This document shows positions 29,147 to 36,842 of a stretch of 64,000 nt of DNA, piece after piece. The notes below the pieces were generated by a model. That model had not been told where the DNA came from and ran no database searches. It worked only from the letters and a program-made list of their open reading frames with translations. A program made the translations under genes and the position numbers. Source of the stretch: Capnocytophaga gingivalis ATCC 33624 (lineage in GTDB: Bacteria; Bacteroidota; Bacteroidia; Flavobacteriales; Flavobacteriaceae); assembly GCF_000174755.1 (NCBI RefSeq), contig NZ_ACLQ01000024.1, positions 1-64,000 of the forward strand. Direction: 5' to 3'. The number at the start of each line of letters is the position of its first letter. Position 1 is the stretch's first letter.

Positions 29147-29227
29147 TCCAATCAAATTCAAGGAATGAAGAAGGGTAGTTAGCGATAACCCTATAGTTCT
29201 ATAACCCTTAATGAAAAAAGTAACCAA

Positions 29228-29932
29228 ATGAAATATAAAAGAATTCTTCTCAAGTTAAGTGGGGAAGCCCTTATGGGCAGCCGTCAGCATGGGATAGATC
29301 CTGCACGATTGAAGGAATATGCCATAGAAATCAAACAAGTGGTAGCACAAGGAGCTGAAATAGCAGTGGTCATAGGTGGAGGGAATATCTTCCGAGGAGT
29401 AGCCGGTGCTAGTAATGGTATGGATAGAGTACAAGGCGACTATATGGGGATGCTCGCAACGGTGATTAACTCCTTAGCGCTACAAAGTGCCTTGGAGGAC
29501 GAGGGGGTGCTTACTCGCTTACAGACAGCCATTACCATGGAGGCTATCGCTGAGCCATTTATCCGCCGTAGAGCGGTACGCCACTTGGAAAAAGGGCGCG
29601 TGGTCATCTTTGGGGCTGGTACAGGGAACCCATACTTTACCACCGATTCAGCTGCGGTACTCCGTGCCATAGAAATCAATGCCGATGTGATTCTCAAGGG
29701 TACCCGTGTGGATGGTATCTATACGGCTGACCCAGAGAAAGATCCAGACGCTACTAAGTATGATCATATTACTTTCACAGAAGCTATAGACAAGAATCTT
29801 AAGGTAATGGATATGACTGCCTTTACACTTAGTCAAGAAAACCACTTACCTATCATCGTTTTTGATATGAACAAAAAAGGCAATTTAGCAAAAGTAGTGG
29901 CAGGAGAAGCCGTCGGAACCATCGTTAATTAA
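29228..29932 (+). CDS. pyrH: UMP kinase
   Basis: Phosphorylates UMP to UDP with ATP. The amino-acid-kinase fold motifs are present: [12 protein letters not shown] at the N-terminus, [12 protein letters not shown] near residue 50, and [18 protein letters not shown] near residue 123. At 234 aa it is full length. In many Bacteroidota pyrH is followed by frr, but here the CDF exporter gene follows after about 110 nt. Confidence 0.97.
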   Translation: MKYKRILLKLSGEALMGSRQHGIDPARLKEYAIEIKQVVAQGAEIAVVIGGGNIFRGVAGASNGMDRVQGDYMGMLATVINSLALQSALEDEGVLTRLQTAITMEAIAEPFIRRRAVRHLEKGRVVIFGAGTGNPYFTTDSAAVLRAIEINADVILKGTRVDGIYTADPEKDPDATKYDHITFTEAIDKNLKVMDMTAFTLSQENHLPIIVFDMNKKGNLAKVVAGEAVGTIVN

Positions 29933-29997
29933 TGAAGAATCAAGAGTGAAAAGCGAAGAATGTAGCCAAGCAAATGAACTCGAATAGCTACTGACCT

Positions 29998-30034
29998 CTG
30001 CTCACTGATTACTGTTCACTGCTCACTGATTACT
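29998..30034. repeat. Two direct repeats with 21-nt period before the CDF gene
   Basis: The 16-mer CTGCTCACTGATTACT occurs at 29998-30013 and again at 30019-30034, ending 6 nt before the ATG at 30041. No promoter element is recognised in the pyrH-CDF gap, which may mean cotranscription. Confidence 0.6.
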
Positions 30035-30040
30035 ATACAT

Positions 30041-30985
30041 ATGGAACATCATGAACATGACCATCATGGTCACCACCATCATCATGTACCTGATCTGAAA
30101 CGTATCAATCAGGCCTTTTATGTAGGTATAGGAGCCAATGCCCTCTATACCCTGATAGAGTTTGTCATAGGAATTAGAATCAACTCCTTAGCCTTACTCT
30201 CCGATGCCAGCCATAACCTGAGTGATGTGGCAACTCTTATCATTTCTCTATTGGGAATGAAGTTAGCTCAGAGTGGTGCTACCAAGCTCTATACCTATGG
30301 ATATAAGAAGGCATCTATCTTGGCTTCGTTTGTCAATGCAGTGATTCTCTGCTTGATAGTTATCAAAATAGGGGTGGAGAGTATTGAGCGTTTTTCTCAT
30401 CCTCCTCAGATGCAGGGCGTTATGATTATTATCACTGCTCTGATAGGGATTCTGATCAATGGGCTTTCTGCTTTCCTCTTTTATAAAGGACAGAAGGACG
30501 ATATTAATATTAAGGGGGCTTTCTTACATTTATTGGTAGATGCTTTAGTTTCCTTTGGAGTTATTGTCTCTGGAGCTATAATCTCATTTACAGGCTGGAA
30601 TATAATAGACCCTATCATTAGTTTTGTTATTGCTTTTGTGATTCTTTTCTCTACATGGTCTCTTCTGAAGGAAAGTATCAAGCTGATTTTGGATGGAGTT
30701 CCTCACCAGCTTTCCAATGAGCATATACAGGAGGTGCTGCTCAAGCACCCTAAGATATCCTCCGTACATCATGTACATATATGGGCACTTAGTAGCTCTG
30801 AGAATGCCCTAACAGCTCACTTGGTGGTAGAAGAGGGGGTATCCTTGGAGGATTTTATGGAGATAAAGAAACAGCTCAAGCATACCCTTTTTCATGAAGG
30901 AATACAGCATACTACCCTAGAGATAGATGCCAGCACTTTCTGCTGTGGAGATACTACCTGTAGTTGCTACCAACATAAAGATTAA
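30041..30985 (+). CDS. Cation diffusion facilitator (zinc-type) exporter
   Basis: Inner-membrane divalent-cation/proton antiporter. The His-rich N-terminus (MEHHEHDHHGHHHHH) is a likely zinc-binding tail. Six helices follow, with the transport-site residues in SDASHNLSDV (helix 2) and HLLVDAL (helix 5), the pattern of ZitB/CzcD-like zinc exporters. The C-terminal cytoplasmic domain has VHHVHIWALS, and the end CCGDTTCSCYQH is Cys-rich. At 314 aa it is complete. Zinc as main substrate is inferred from the family; no metal-responsive regulator lies beside it. Confidence 0.93.
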   Translation: MEHHEHDHHGHHHHHVPDLKRINQAFYVGIGANALYTLIEFVIGIRINSLALLSDASHNLSDVATLIISLLGMKLAQSGATKLYTYGYKKASILASFVNAVILCLIVIKIGVESIERFSHPPQMQGVMIIITALIGILINGLSAFLFYKGQKDDINIKGAFLHLLVDALVSFGVIVSGAIISFTGWNIIDPIISFVIAFVILFSTWSLLKESIKLILDGVPHQLSNEHIQEVLLKHPKISSVHHVHIWALSSSENALTAHLVVEEGVSLEDFMEIKKQLKHTLFHEGIQHTTLEIDASTFCCGDTTCSCYQHKD

Positions 30986-31020
30986 AATAGAGGGAGCTTA
31001 ATGAGCTCCCTCTATTTTTA
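30985..31020 (+). terminator. Terminator after the CDF gene
   Basis: A perfect 14-bp stem (30985-30998 with 31004-31017), 5-nt loop and T run; it begins at the last base of the stop codon. Confidence 0.88.
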
Positions 31021-31052
31021 ATTATAGTCAAACAGAAATGGTTTGCGAAAAA

Positions 31053-31093
31053 TTAGCGTGAGCAGGTGTAGGGGCGAATGGCAATTCGCCTTT
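31053..31093. repeat. Single copy of the interspersed palindromic repeat
   Basis: The stretch TTAGCG...TGTAGGGGCGAATGGC, with the near-palindrome at 31073-31090 (GGCGAATGGCAATTCGCC), matches the ends of the 91-bp repeats at 63438-63801 with the middle missing. It lies between the converging CDF and tpx genes and looks like a REP-type dispersed element. Confidence 0.65.
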
Positions 31094-31160
31094 GAAAAAG
31101 AGCAAATAAAGAATTAATCTCTTGTTCTATTTATTCGCAACCTAAATATGATTGACTATA

Positions 31161-31658
31161 TTATTTCAAGGCTTCCAAAGCAGCTTTGTAATCAGGTTCG
31201 TCGGTGATTTCCTCTACCTGTTCGGTATAGATAACCCTATACTCTTCATCCAATACAATGACAGCACGAGAGAGTAAACCCTTTAGTGGAGTATCCAAAA
31301 GTTCTACAGGATATTTTTTAGAAAAATCCCCACGGAAATCAGAAAGTACTTCTACATTGGTAAGCCCTTCTGCACCACAGAAGCGAGCCATAGCAAAAGG
31401 TAGGTCTTTGGAGATGCAAAGCACTTTTGTGTTGCTAAGCTTGCCTGCTTCCTCATTGAAACGTCTTACAGAAGCAGCACATACTCCAGTGTCTACACTG
31501 GGGAATATATTAAGCACTATACGTTGTCCTTGGTAATCGGAAAGAGATTTTTCTTTTAGATCTTTCCCTACAGCAACAAAATTGGCTGCTATACTGCCTA
31601 CTTTAGGCAGTTCTCCTGCAGTAGTAGCAGGTTCGTTATGAAATGTTATTTTTGCCAT
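31161..31658 (-). CDS. tpx: Thiol peroxidase
   Basis: Atypical two-Cys peroxiredoxin that reduces hydrogen and organic peroxides using thioredoxin. Peroxidatic Cys60 is in FPSVDTGVCAAS and resolving Cys94 in MARFCGAEG, the spacing of Tpx. At 165 aa it is normal length. The minus strand has a TACCTTTG box (complement of 31682-31689) 23 nt before the start, so it has its own promoter. Confidence 0.95.
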   Translation of the reverse strand: MAKITFHNEPATTAGELPKVGSIAANFVAVGKDLKEKSLSDYQGQRIVLNIFPSVDTGVCAASVRRFNEEAGKLSNTKVLCISKDLPFAMARFCGAEGLTNVEVLSDFRGDFSKKYPVELLDTPLKGLLSRAVIVLDEEYRVIYTEQVEEITDEPDYKAALEALK

Positions 31659-31681
31659 AAAAATAATTTTTTATTAAGGTA

Positions 31682-31689
31682 CAAAGGTA
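31682..31689 (-). promoter_or_regulatory. tpx -7 element
   Basis: The minus strand reads TACCTTTG; no clear -33 TTG. Confidence 0.55.
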
Positions 31690-31750
31690 CATATTTATTG
31701 TAAAATAAAATACTTTTTTATCTTAAAATAAACGTTAAAAATCAGAGTGA

Positions 31751-32245
31751 TTAGTTGAGGCGTCCTTGTAAGAATTTTTTTACCTTGATACGGTCATAGC
31801 CTTTACTTTCTTCCATGTCTTCTGTCTTTCGGGTAGCAAGAAGATTTCCATGTTTGTCAAGAATTAAAAAAGCAGGATATCCGTATTTTTCTCCGGGGTT
31901 TCCATACTTGGCAAAGGCTTTTTCATTCTTATTTTCAGGAGAATAATTCAGATGATAGTAGATGTATTTCTTATCTAAAATCTTCTTCAATTCTTTGTCA
32001 GTGGTAACCAAATGATTGAAGCGTAAGCACCATACACACCAATTACCCCCAATCTGGATTAGGAGTTTTTTGTTTTGTTTCTGACACTCTACAAGCAGTT
32101 CTTCTATTTTGGCAAGCCCATCTTCCTCTGTATTATAGGGTTTGGGCAGCGCTGCCTTTTCTTTGGTTACTTCTTCTGCTTGGGTCTGTCCCCAGATAAA
32201 GGGTTGCCCTATACACAAAAGGGCTATAAGAAATAATTGTTTCAT
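31751..32245 (-). CDS. Exported thioredoxin-like protein
   Basis: Signal peptide MKQLFLIALLCIGQPFIWG is followed by a thioredoxin_7-like fold with the active site NWCVWC (Cys70, Cys73) and the cis-proline segment YGYPAFLILDKHGN. It probably works as a thiol-disulfide enzyme in the periplasm. The ATG at 32245 is preferred over a TTG at 32248. It begins 4 nt after the queA stop and is probably cotranscribed with queA. The partner is unknown. Confidence 0.85.
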   Translation of the reverse strand: MKQLFLIALLCIGQPFIWGQTQAEEVTKEKAALPKPYNTEEDGLAKIEELLVECQKQNKKLLIQIGGNWCVWCLRFNHLVTTDKELKKILDKKYIYYHLNYSPENKNEKAFAKYGNPGEKYGYPAFLILDKHGNLLATRKTEDMEESKGYDRIKVKKFLQGRLN

Positions 32246-32248
32246 CAA

Positions 32249-33298
32249 TTATATAATAAGCATTGCATCTCCGTAGGAGAAGAATTTGTATTTTTCTTTG
32301 ACAGCTTCCTCGTATGCATCCATGATGAGTTCGTGTCCAGCAAAGGCGGAAACCATCATTAGTAGGGTGGATTTAGGAGTGTGGAAGTTGGTAATCATTG
32401 CATTGGCAACACCAAAATCATAAGGAGGGAAGATGAACTTATTCGTCCACCCAATGAAAGGATTCAGAGTATTGTGTGAGGATACAGAACTCTCCATGGC
32501 ACGCATCACTGTTGTTCCTACAGCACATACACGCTTGCCCGCTTCCTTAGCTTTGTTCACTACCTGGCAAGCCTCCTGAGGGATAATAATCTCCTCGCTG
32601 TCCATCTTGTGCTTGGAGAGGTCTTCTACCTCTACAGGGTTGAAGGTGCCCAGACCTATATGTAAGGTAAGTTCAGCAAAGTTGATTCCCTTGATCTCAA
32701 GACGCTTCATCAGCTGTTTGGAGAAGTGTAGTCCAGCAGTAGGTGCTGCTACAGCTCCTTCGTATTTGGCATAGATAGTCTGGTAGCGCTCCTCATCTTC
32801 GGGCTCTACAGGGCGAGAGATATACTTAGGGAGTGGAGTATGTCCCAGTTCTAAGAGTTTGTTGCGAAAACCCTCGTAGGATCCATCAAAAAGAAAACGT
32901 AGGGTGCGCCCACGAGAAGTAGTATTGTCAATCACCTCAGCTACCAATTCTTCCTCAGGATCGAAGAATAATTTGTTCCCAATACGTATTTTTCGCGCAG
33001 GGTCTACTAAGACATCCCATAAGCGTTGTTCTTTGTTAAGTTCGCGAAGGAGGAAAACCTCAATCTTAGCATTGGTTTTTTCCTTATGTCCGTATAGGCG
33101 GGCAGGGAATACTTTGGTATTGTTCAGTACAAATACATCTCCATCATCGAAATATTCGATTACGTCCTTGAACAGACGGTGTTCTATTTCTCCTGTTTTA
33201 CGGTGAACGACCATAAGGCGTGCTTCATCACGATTCTCACTGGGGTATTCGGCAAGGAGTTCCTTAGGTAGGTTGAAGTTAAAGCTAGATAATTTCAT
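32249..33298 (-). CDS. queA: S-adenosylmethionine:tRNA ribosyltransferase-isomerase
   Basis: Moves the ribosyl part of S-adenosylmethionine onto preQ1 in tRNA to give epoxyqueuosine, the penultimate step of queuosine formation. Family features include [38 protein letters not shown] and [20 protein letters not shown]. At 349 aa it is full length. It has a complete promoter (33326-33356) and leads a two-gene unit with the thioredoxin-like protein. Confidence 0.96.
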   Translation of the reverse strand: MKLSSFNFNLPKELLAEYPSENRDEARLMVVHRKTGEIEHRLFKDVIEYFDDGDVFVLNNTKVFPARLYGHKEKTNAKIEVFLLRELNKEQRLWDVLVDPARKIRIGNKLFFDPEEELVAEVIDNTTSRGRTLRFLFDGSYEGFRNKLLELGHTPLPKYISRPVEPEDEERYQTIYAKYEGAVAAPTAGLHFSKQLMKRLEIKGINFAELTLHIGLGTFNPVEVEDLSKHKMDSEEIIIPQEACQVVNKAKEAGKRVCAVGTTVMRAMESSVSSHNTLNPFIGWTNKFIFPPYDFGVANAMITNFHTPKSTLLMMVSAFAGHELIMDAYEEAVKEKYKFFSYGDAMLII

Positions 33299-33325
33299 CG
33301 TTATAGGTCAATAACATTAAGCCTG

Positions 33326-33356
33326 CAAAGGTACGATATTTAACAGAGGTTGTCAA
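33326..33356 (-). promoter_or_regulatory. queA promoter
   Basis: On the minus strand TTG (complement of 33354-33356), a 20-nt spacer and TACCTTTG (complement of 33326-33333). Confidence 0.8.
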
Positions 33357-33368
33357 GTGTTTTGTGAA

Positions 33369-33890
33369 TTATTTTATTTTTTGACGGATTTTCTCCCCAA
33401 TCTCTTCTACAGAAAGTCCTAGGCAGGGTATCACAAAGGCTGCTTGTGTGTAGAAAGCTGCCCGTTCGAAGAGGTGAATATTGACAAATTCTTCCAAATT
33501 TTCCTTGGCAATTCCTCTGATAAGCGGGCGCTGTTCTTGTTGCAGGGACAGTCGTGCCACGAGCTCCTTGGCTGGCAGTTGTAGGTAGAAGCTATAGGGA
33601 GTCGCCTCTCGGACCAGCTCCATCGCCTTGCCATAGCAGGGAGTGCCTCCGCCTAAGGCGACCACCATAGGGTAGGGGAGGGCGAGTAGTCTCTTGAGGT
33701 GTTCTTGCTCTTGTCGCCTGAAGTAGATTTCTCCTTTCTCTTGGAAGATTTCTGGGATACTTTTTCCCTCTTGCTCGGCTATAAAAACATCCAAATCCTG
33801 AAAAGGAAGCGAAAGAGAGGTCGCTATATGGGCTCCTATGGTCGATTTTCCACAACCCATGTATCCTAAAAGAATAATTTTTTTACTCAT
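33369..33890 (-). CDS. aroK: Shikimate kinase
   Basis: Phosphorylates shikimate in the route to chorismate. The P-loop GYMGCGKSTIG lies near residue 8, the shikimate-binding DLDVFIAEQEGKSIPEIF next, FRRQE and the ALGGGTPCYG motif after it, and the lid RPLI later. The ATG at 33890 (MSKKIILLG) gives 173 aa, the usual length; the open frame runs on to 33926, but two TATTTTTG boxes (complement of 33924-33931 and 33937-33944) make the shorter form likelier. Confidence 0.94.
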   Translation of the reverse strand: MSKKIILLGYMGCGKSTIGAHIATSLSLPFQDLDVFIAEQEGKSIPEIFQEKGEIYFRRQEQEHLKRLLALPYPMVVALGGGTPCYGKAMELVREATPYSFYLQLPAKELVARLSLQQEQRPLIRGIAKENLEEFVNIHLFERAAFYTQAAFVIPCLGLSVEEIGEKIRQKIK

Positions 33891-33957
33891 AAATATCAGT
33901 GTAATAGCGTGTTGCGATATGTGCAAAAATAAAATGCAAAAATAATCATTTTTTTGC

Positions 33958-33987
33958 TTGTTTATATCGAAAAAATCCGTAATTTTG
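33958..33987 (+). promoter_or_regulatory. Promoter of the tRNA cluster
   Basis: TTG at 33958-33960, a 19-nt spacer and TAATTTTG at 33980-33987, 37 nt before the first tRNA-Lys. It is divergent from aroK. Confidence 0.8.
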
Positions 33988-34024
33988 CACCCGCATTAAA
34001 ATCCTTATTTAGGAGATAGTTTAG

Positions 34025-34097
34025 GACTTGGTAGCTCAGTTGGTAGAGCACAACACTTTTAATGTTGGGGTCCTGGGTTCGAGCCCCAGCCAGGTCA
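34025..34097 (+). tRNA. tRNA-Lys(UUU), first copy
   Basis: A full cloverleaf can be drawn: acceptor GACTTGG/CCAGGTC (one G-U), D arm AGCTCAGTTGGTAGAGC, anticodon loop CTTTTAA with TTT, and T arm GGGTTCGAGCCCC. Discriminator A; CCA is not encoded. Confidence 0.97.
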
Positions 34098-34135
34098 CAT
34101 TTTTTCATTTTGAGAGATTTTAAATTTTACGCGGC

Positions 34136-34208
34136 GACTTGGTAGCTCAGTTGGTAGAGCACAACACTTTTAATGTTGGGGTCCTGGGTTCGAGCCCCAG
34201 CCAGGTCA
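34136..34208 (+). tRNA. tRNA-Lys(UUU), second identical copy
   Basis: The 73 bases are identical to the copy at 34025-34097, 38 nt upstream. Confidence 0.97.
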
Positions 34209-34223
34209 CACAGAAGATTTTAT

Positions 34224-34296
34224 GACTCGGTAGCTCAGTTGGCAGAGCACGACACTCTTAATGTTGGGGTCGTGGGTTCGAGGCCCACCCGGGTCA
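34224..34296 (+). tRNA. tRNA-Lys(CUU)
   Basis: Acceptor GACTCGG/CCGGGTC, anticodon loop CTCTTAA with CTT, T arm GGGTTCGAGGCCC. It resembles the UUU copies and probably arose from one. It reads AAG codons. Confidence 0.95.
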
Positions 34297-34342
34297 CTAT
34301 ATTTTAGTTGTTGTAGCTAAAAGTAATATTGGGTTTTATTTT

Positions 34343-34426
34343 GCCTACGTGGAGAAATTGGTAGACTCGCCATCTTGAGGGGGTGGTGCTCGTTAGGGCG
34401 TGCTGGTTCGAATCCAGTCGTAGGCA
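34343..34426 (+). tRNA. tRNA-Leu(GAG)
   Basis: 84 nt with a long variable arm (class II). Acceptor GCCTACG/CGTAGGC, anticodon stem CCATC/GGTGG, loop TTGAGGG with GAG; T arm GGTTCGAATCC. Discriminator A; CCA not encoded. Confidence 0.95.
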
Positions 34427-34432
34427 CAGAAG

Positions 34433-34461
34433 TCCTTGAGCCTTAGCTCAGGGATTTTTTT
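34433..34461 (+). terminator. Terminator of the tRNA cluster
   Basis: A 9-bp stem with one G-U pair (34433-34441 with 34446-34454), CTTA loop and seven T. Confidence 0.8.
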
Positions 34462-34490
34462 GTTATACTCACCTTATAATTCTCTTGCCC

Positions 34491-35087
34491 TTGAAGGATC
34501 TCTTACAACAGGATTATCAACTACTGGTAGCCATTAATCAGACAGGGTCTATCACTTGGGATGCTTTCTGGTTAGCTATTACTAATGCTTGGCATTGGGT
34601 GCCTTTCTTTGCACTTATCCTATGGGCTAATTTCTATTTCTTTGAGAAAAGAAAAGCATGGCGTATCTTTGGTTATGCTATAGGAACTCTTCTCTTTACA
34701 GTACTCATTACCAATACTACTAAGGAACTGGTAGCTCGCTTGCGCCCACTACATACCCCAGAGTTGATCCCTCAGCTTCGTATCCTCCTGACTGAAAGGG
34801 GGTATAGCTTCTTTTCAGGACATACTAGCAATAGTTTTGCCTTGACCACTTTTTTGTATCTTGTCTTTAGAAAACGTATGAAAGTGGCTTTTTGGCTCTT
34901 CCTATGGCCTATTCCCTATGCTTATAGCCGATTGTACTTAGGGGTACATTTCCCTACAGATATATTAGTGGGACTTTTGGTGGGAATCACCACCGCTCAT
35001 ATAGGCTACTGGCTCTATAGGAAAAACGAGCAAAGACTTATCTCCAAAGATTCTCCACAGTATACCCCTCAACCTCTCCAAAAATAA
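34491..35087 (+). CDS. PAP2-family phosphatase
   Basis: Membrane lipid-phosphate phosphatase family (acid phosphatase type 2). All three catalytic motifs are present: KELVARLRP (K-x6-RP), FFSGHTSN (SGH) and SRLYLGVHFPTD (SR-x5-H-x3-D), spread over about six helices. It would act at the outer face of the inner membrane, perhaps on undecaprenyl pyrophosphate or phosphatidylglycerophosphate. There is no ATG: TTG at 34491 (MKDLLQQDYQLL) fits related proteins, and TTG at 34485 is the alternative. Its 3' end overlaps the converging endonuclease gene by 50 nt. Confidence 0.88.
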   Translation: MKDLLQQDYQLLVAINQTGSITWDAFWLAITNAWHWVPFFALILWANFYFFEKRKAWRIFGYAIGTLLFTVLITNTTKELVARLRPLHTPELIPQLRILLTERGYSFFSGHTSNSFALTTFLYLVFRKRMKVAFWLFLWPIPYAYSRLYLGVHFPTDILVGLLVGITTAHIGYWLYRKNEQRLISKDSPQYTPQPLQK

Positions 35088-35826
35088 GAGTGGCTAAGTA
35101 GGGATTGTCGATAAAAGGATTCCGATTGCCCTGCGCTGCTTCTATCTCATTGTTGCGCTGTATTTCTAAAACTGATATAGGATCTTCAGCATTCCACTTG
35201 AGTAAGAGAGAAATCCCTCCCACACTTACTTGCTCACAAGGTAGATTATATCTCAGATTCATGTATAGCACCATACGTGCCACATCACCACGATAGTCAT
35301 CGGACGGATACCATGCTTTTCTTTGAAAAACCCTGCCTGCTTGTCCTTTTCCTGTACCAAAAGGTAGGTTCCCTCGCGAGGAATTTTTGCTCCTATCGGC
35401 ATATTGTAGGTGGTGTAAGTCTCCCAAGGGTTCTTCTGTACTATGACTAAGTCTCTTGATGTAGCTCTGCGGGTAGATGTGTTCGGTATTGATAGTGCCT
35501 TCGGGATTTCCTCTTTTCTGAACAAATTCCTTTGAGCGACTCTCTCCTGTATACATAAGCAAAAGGTTGCCTGTTTTCTTTGGGTCTGCATTAGCTTTCT
35601 CCAGAAAGGGATGTCGCTTGCTATAGGGAAGAATGCGGGTGTGTTTTACAATAGTAAGCACTGCCAATTCTTCCTTGAGGGCTTCTCCTCTTTTAGAAAA
35701 ATCGACATTTTGGTAGTAATATTTGAGCTTTTTGGGGACTATAATAGGCTCATAGGAGGAAAGGGTGTGCTGCCCATAGGAGAGCACATTTAGGAAGGTA
35801 AGTAGAATCAGTGGTATTAGTCTCAT
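35038..35826 (-). CDS. Secreted endonuclease I-family nuclease, paralogue 1
   Basis: Signal peptide MRLIPLILLTFLNVLSYGQ then an EndA/endonuclease I domain of the His-Me finger fold. Visible motifs are the NTEHIYPQS with the catalytic His, GDLHHLQYAD, the Asn-bearing SRGNLPFG, AWYPSDDYRGDVARM and the family hallmark QGNRNPFIDNP near the C-terminus. It would cut DNA (possibly RNA) without sequence preference outside the cytoplasm. First of three tandem paralogues; it lacks the lipobox of the other two, so it is probably periplasmic or secreted. Confidence 0.92.
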   Translation of the reverse strand: MRLIPLILLTFLNVLSYGQHTLSSYEPIIVPKKLKYYYQNVDFSKRGEALKEELAVLTIVKHTRILPYSKRHPFLEKANADPKKTGNLLLMYTGESRSKEFVQKRGNPEGTINTEHIYPQSYIKRLSHSTEEPLGDLHHLQYADRSKNSSRGNLPFGTGKGQAGRVFQRKAWYPSDDYRGDVARMVLYMNLRYNLPCEQVSVGGISLLLKWNAEDPISVLEIQRNNEIEAAQGNRNPFIDNPYLATLIFGEVEGYTVENLWR

Positions 35827-35832
35827 AAGAAA

Positions 35833-35856
35833 AAGGGAGCTATAAAAAGCCCCCTT
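35833..35856 (-). terminator. Terminator between endonuclease paralogues 2 and 1
   Basis: On the minus strand a 9-bp stem with a G-U pair, a 6-nt loop and a T run follow the stop at 35863. It ends only 6 nt before the start of paralogue 1, which then has no obvious promoter of its own. Confidence 0.65.
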
Positions 35857-35862
35857 ATTAAG

Positions 35863-36765
35863 TTATTTCCAAGTGTTTTCAGCAGGATTGCCACCCCATA
35901 TTTTGGTAGCCAAATAAGGATTGTCTATAAAAGGATTGCGGTTGCCCTGAGCTTCTTCTATGACATTGTTGCGCTGTTGCTCCAGGGCGGATACAGGATC
36001 TTCGGCATTCCATCGGAGCATTAGCTCTACTCCAGCGGTGCTTATCTTATCCCAAGGTAAGTTGTAGTGTAGATTCATATACATTACCATACGGGCTACA
36101 TCTCCTTTGAACTCATCCGAAGGATACCAGCCACCTCCTACCTTGCGAGCACGCCCACTTCCTTGGGTAAAAGGAAGGTTTCCACGAGTGCTGTTGACAT
36201 TTTTGTCACAAGCACGTAAGTGATGTAGATCTCCTTTTTGTTGTCCTGCATTGGAGAGTTTACTTTGAGGAAAGACATGCTCTGTATTTACAGTGCTAGC
36301 ATAATAGTTACGACTCTCTCCTGTGTATAGGAGGATTGCATTTCCTCTATGAGCGGGATCGGCATCTGCTTTAGAGAGGTACTGATTACGCTGACCATAC
36401 CCTAAGAAAGTATGGTGTTTCTTTATGGTATGAGCGGCCAATTCATCTCTAAAGGCATTCCCTGTTTTAGTGAAATCCACCCCCAGATAGTAGGCTTTTA
36501 GCTTCAGAGGTACCTTGATTTCTCCTGTCTCCTTTGAAGGGTTGTCAGGCTGCTTAGGGGTTTCTGGGGTTTCAGGTTGCTTAGGAGTCTCTGGAGTTTC
36601 AGGTTGCTTAGGCGTTTCCGGTGTTTCAGGTTTCTTAGGTGTTTCGGGCGTTTTAGGTGTCTCCTGAGGTGTTTGAGGTTTTTCTATGAGCCTATCCTCA
36701 ATACTCTCACCACTACAAGCTATAAGAGCTAAGGCCAAAGAAAGTTGGATAAATACTTTTTTCAT
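35863..36765 (-). CDS. Endonuclease I-family lipoprotein with TPE/KQP repeat linker, paralogue 2
   Basis: Lipoprotein signal MKKVFIQLSLALALIAC (Cys17), then a linker at about residues 28-80 built from nine-residue Thr-Pro-Glu/Lys-Gln-Pro repeats, then an endonuclease I domain with NTEHVFPQS, GDLHHLRACD, STRGNLPF, WYPSDEFKGDVARM and QGNRNPFIDNP. The linker would hold the nuclease away from the membrane. The gene has its own full promoter (36799-36829) and terminator. Surface exposure is possible but not shown. Confidence 0.92.
   Translation of the reverse strand: MKKVFIQLSLALALIACSGESIEDRLIEKPQTPQETPKTPETPKKPETPETPKQPETPETPKQPETPETPKQPDNPSKETGEIKVPLKLKAYYLGVDFTKTGNAFRDELAAHTIKKHHTFLGYGQRNQYLSKADADPAHRGNAILLYTGESRNYYASTVNTEHVFPQSKLSNAGQQKGDLHHLRACDKNVNSTRGNLPFTQGSGRARKVGGGWYPSDEFKGDVARMVMYMNLHYNLPWDKISTAGVELMLRWNAEDPVSALEQQRNNVIEEAQGNRNPFIDNPYLATKIWGGNPAENTWK
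36541..36685 (-). repeat. In-frame minisatellite coding for the Pro/Thr/Glu linker
   Basis: About four to five imperfect 27-bp units inside the nuclease gene, each coding for nine residues such as ETPETPKQP. Unit number could vary without shifting the frame. Confidence 0.75.
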
Positions 36766-36798
36766 AAGTTACTTTTTTAGATTATCTTTTCAGTAGGA

Positions 36799-36829
36799 CA
36801 AAGATACAATTTTTTATCCATTTAGGCAA
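36799..36829 (-). promoter_or_regulatory. Promoter of endonuclease paralogue 2
   Basis: On the minus strand TTG (complement of 36827-36829), a 20-nt spacer and TATCTTTG (complement of 36799-36806). Confidence 0.75.
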
Positions 36830-36842
36830 GGAAAAAGAGTTT

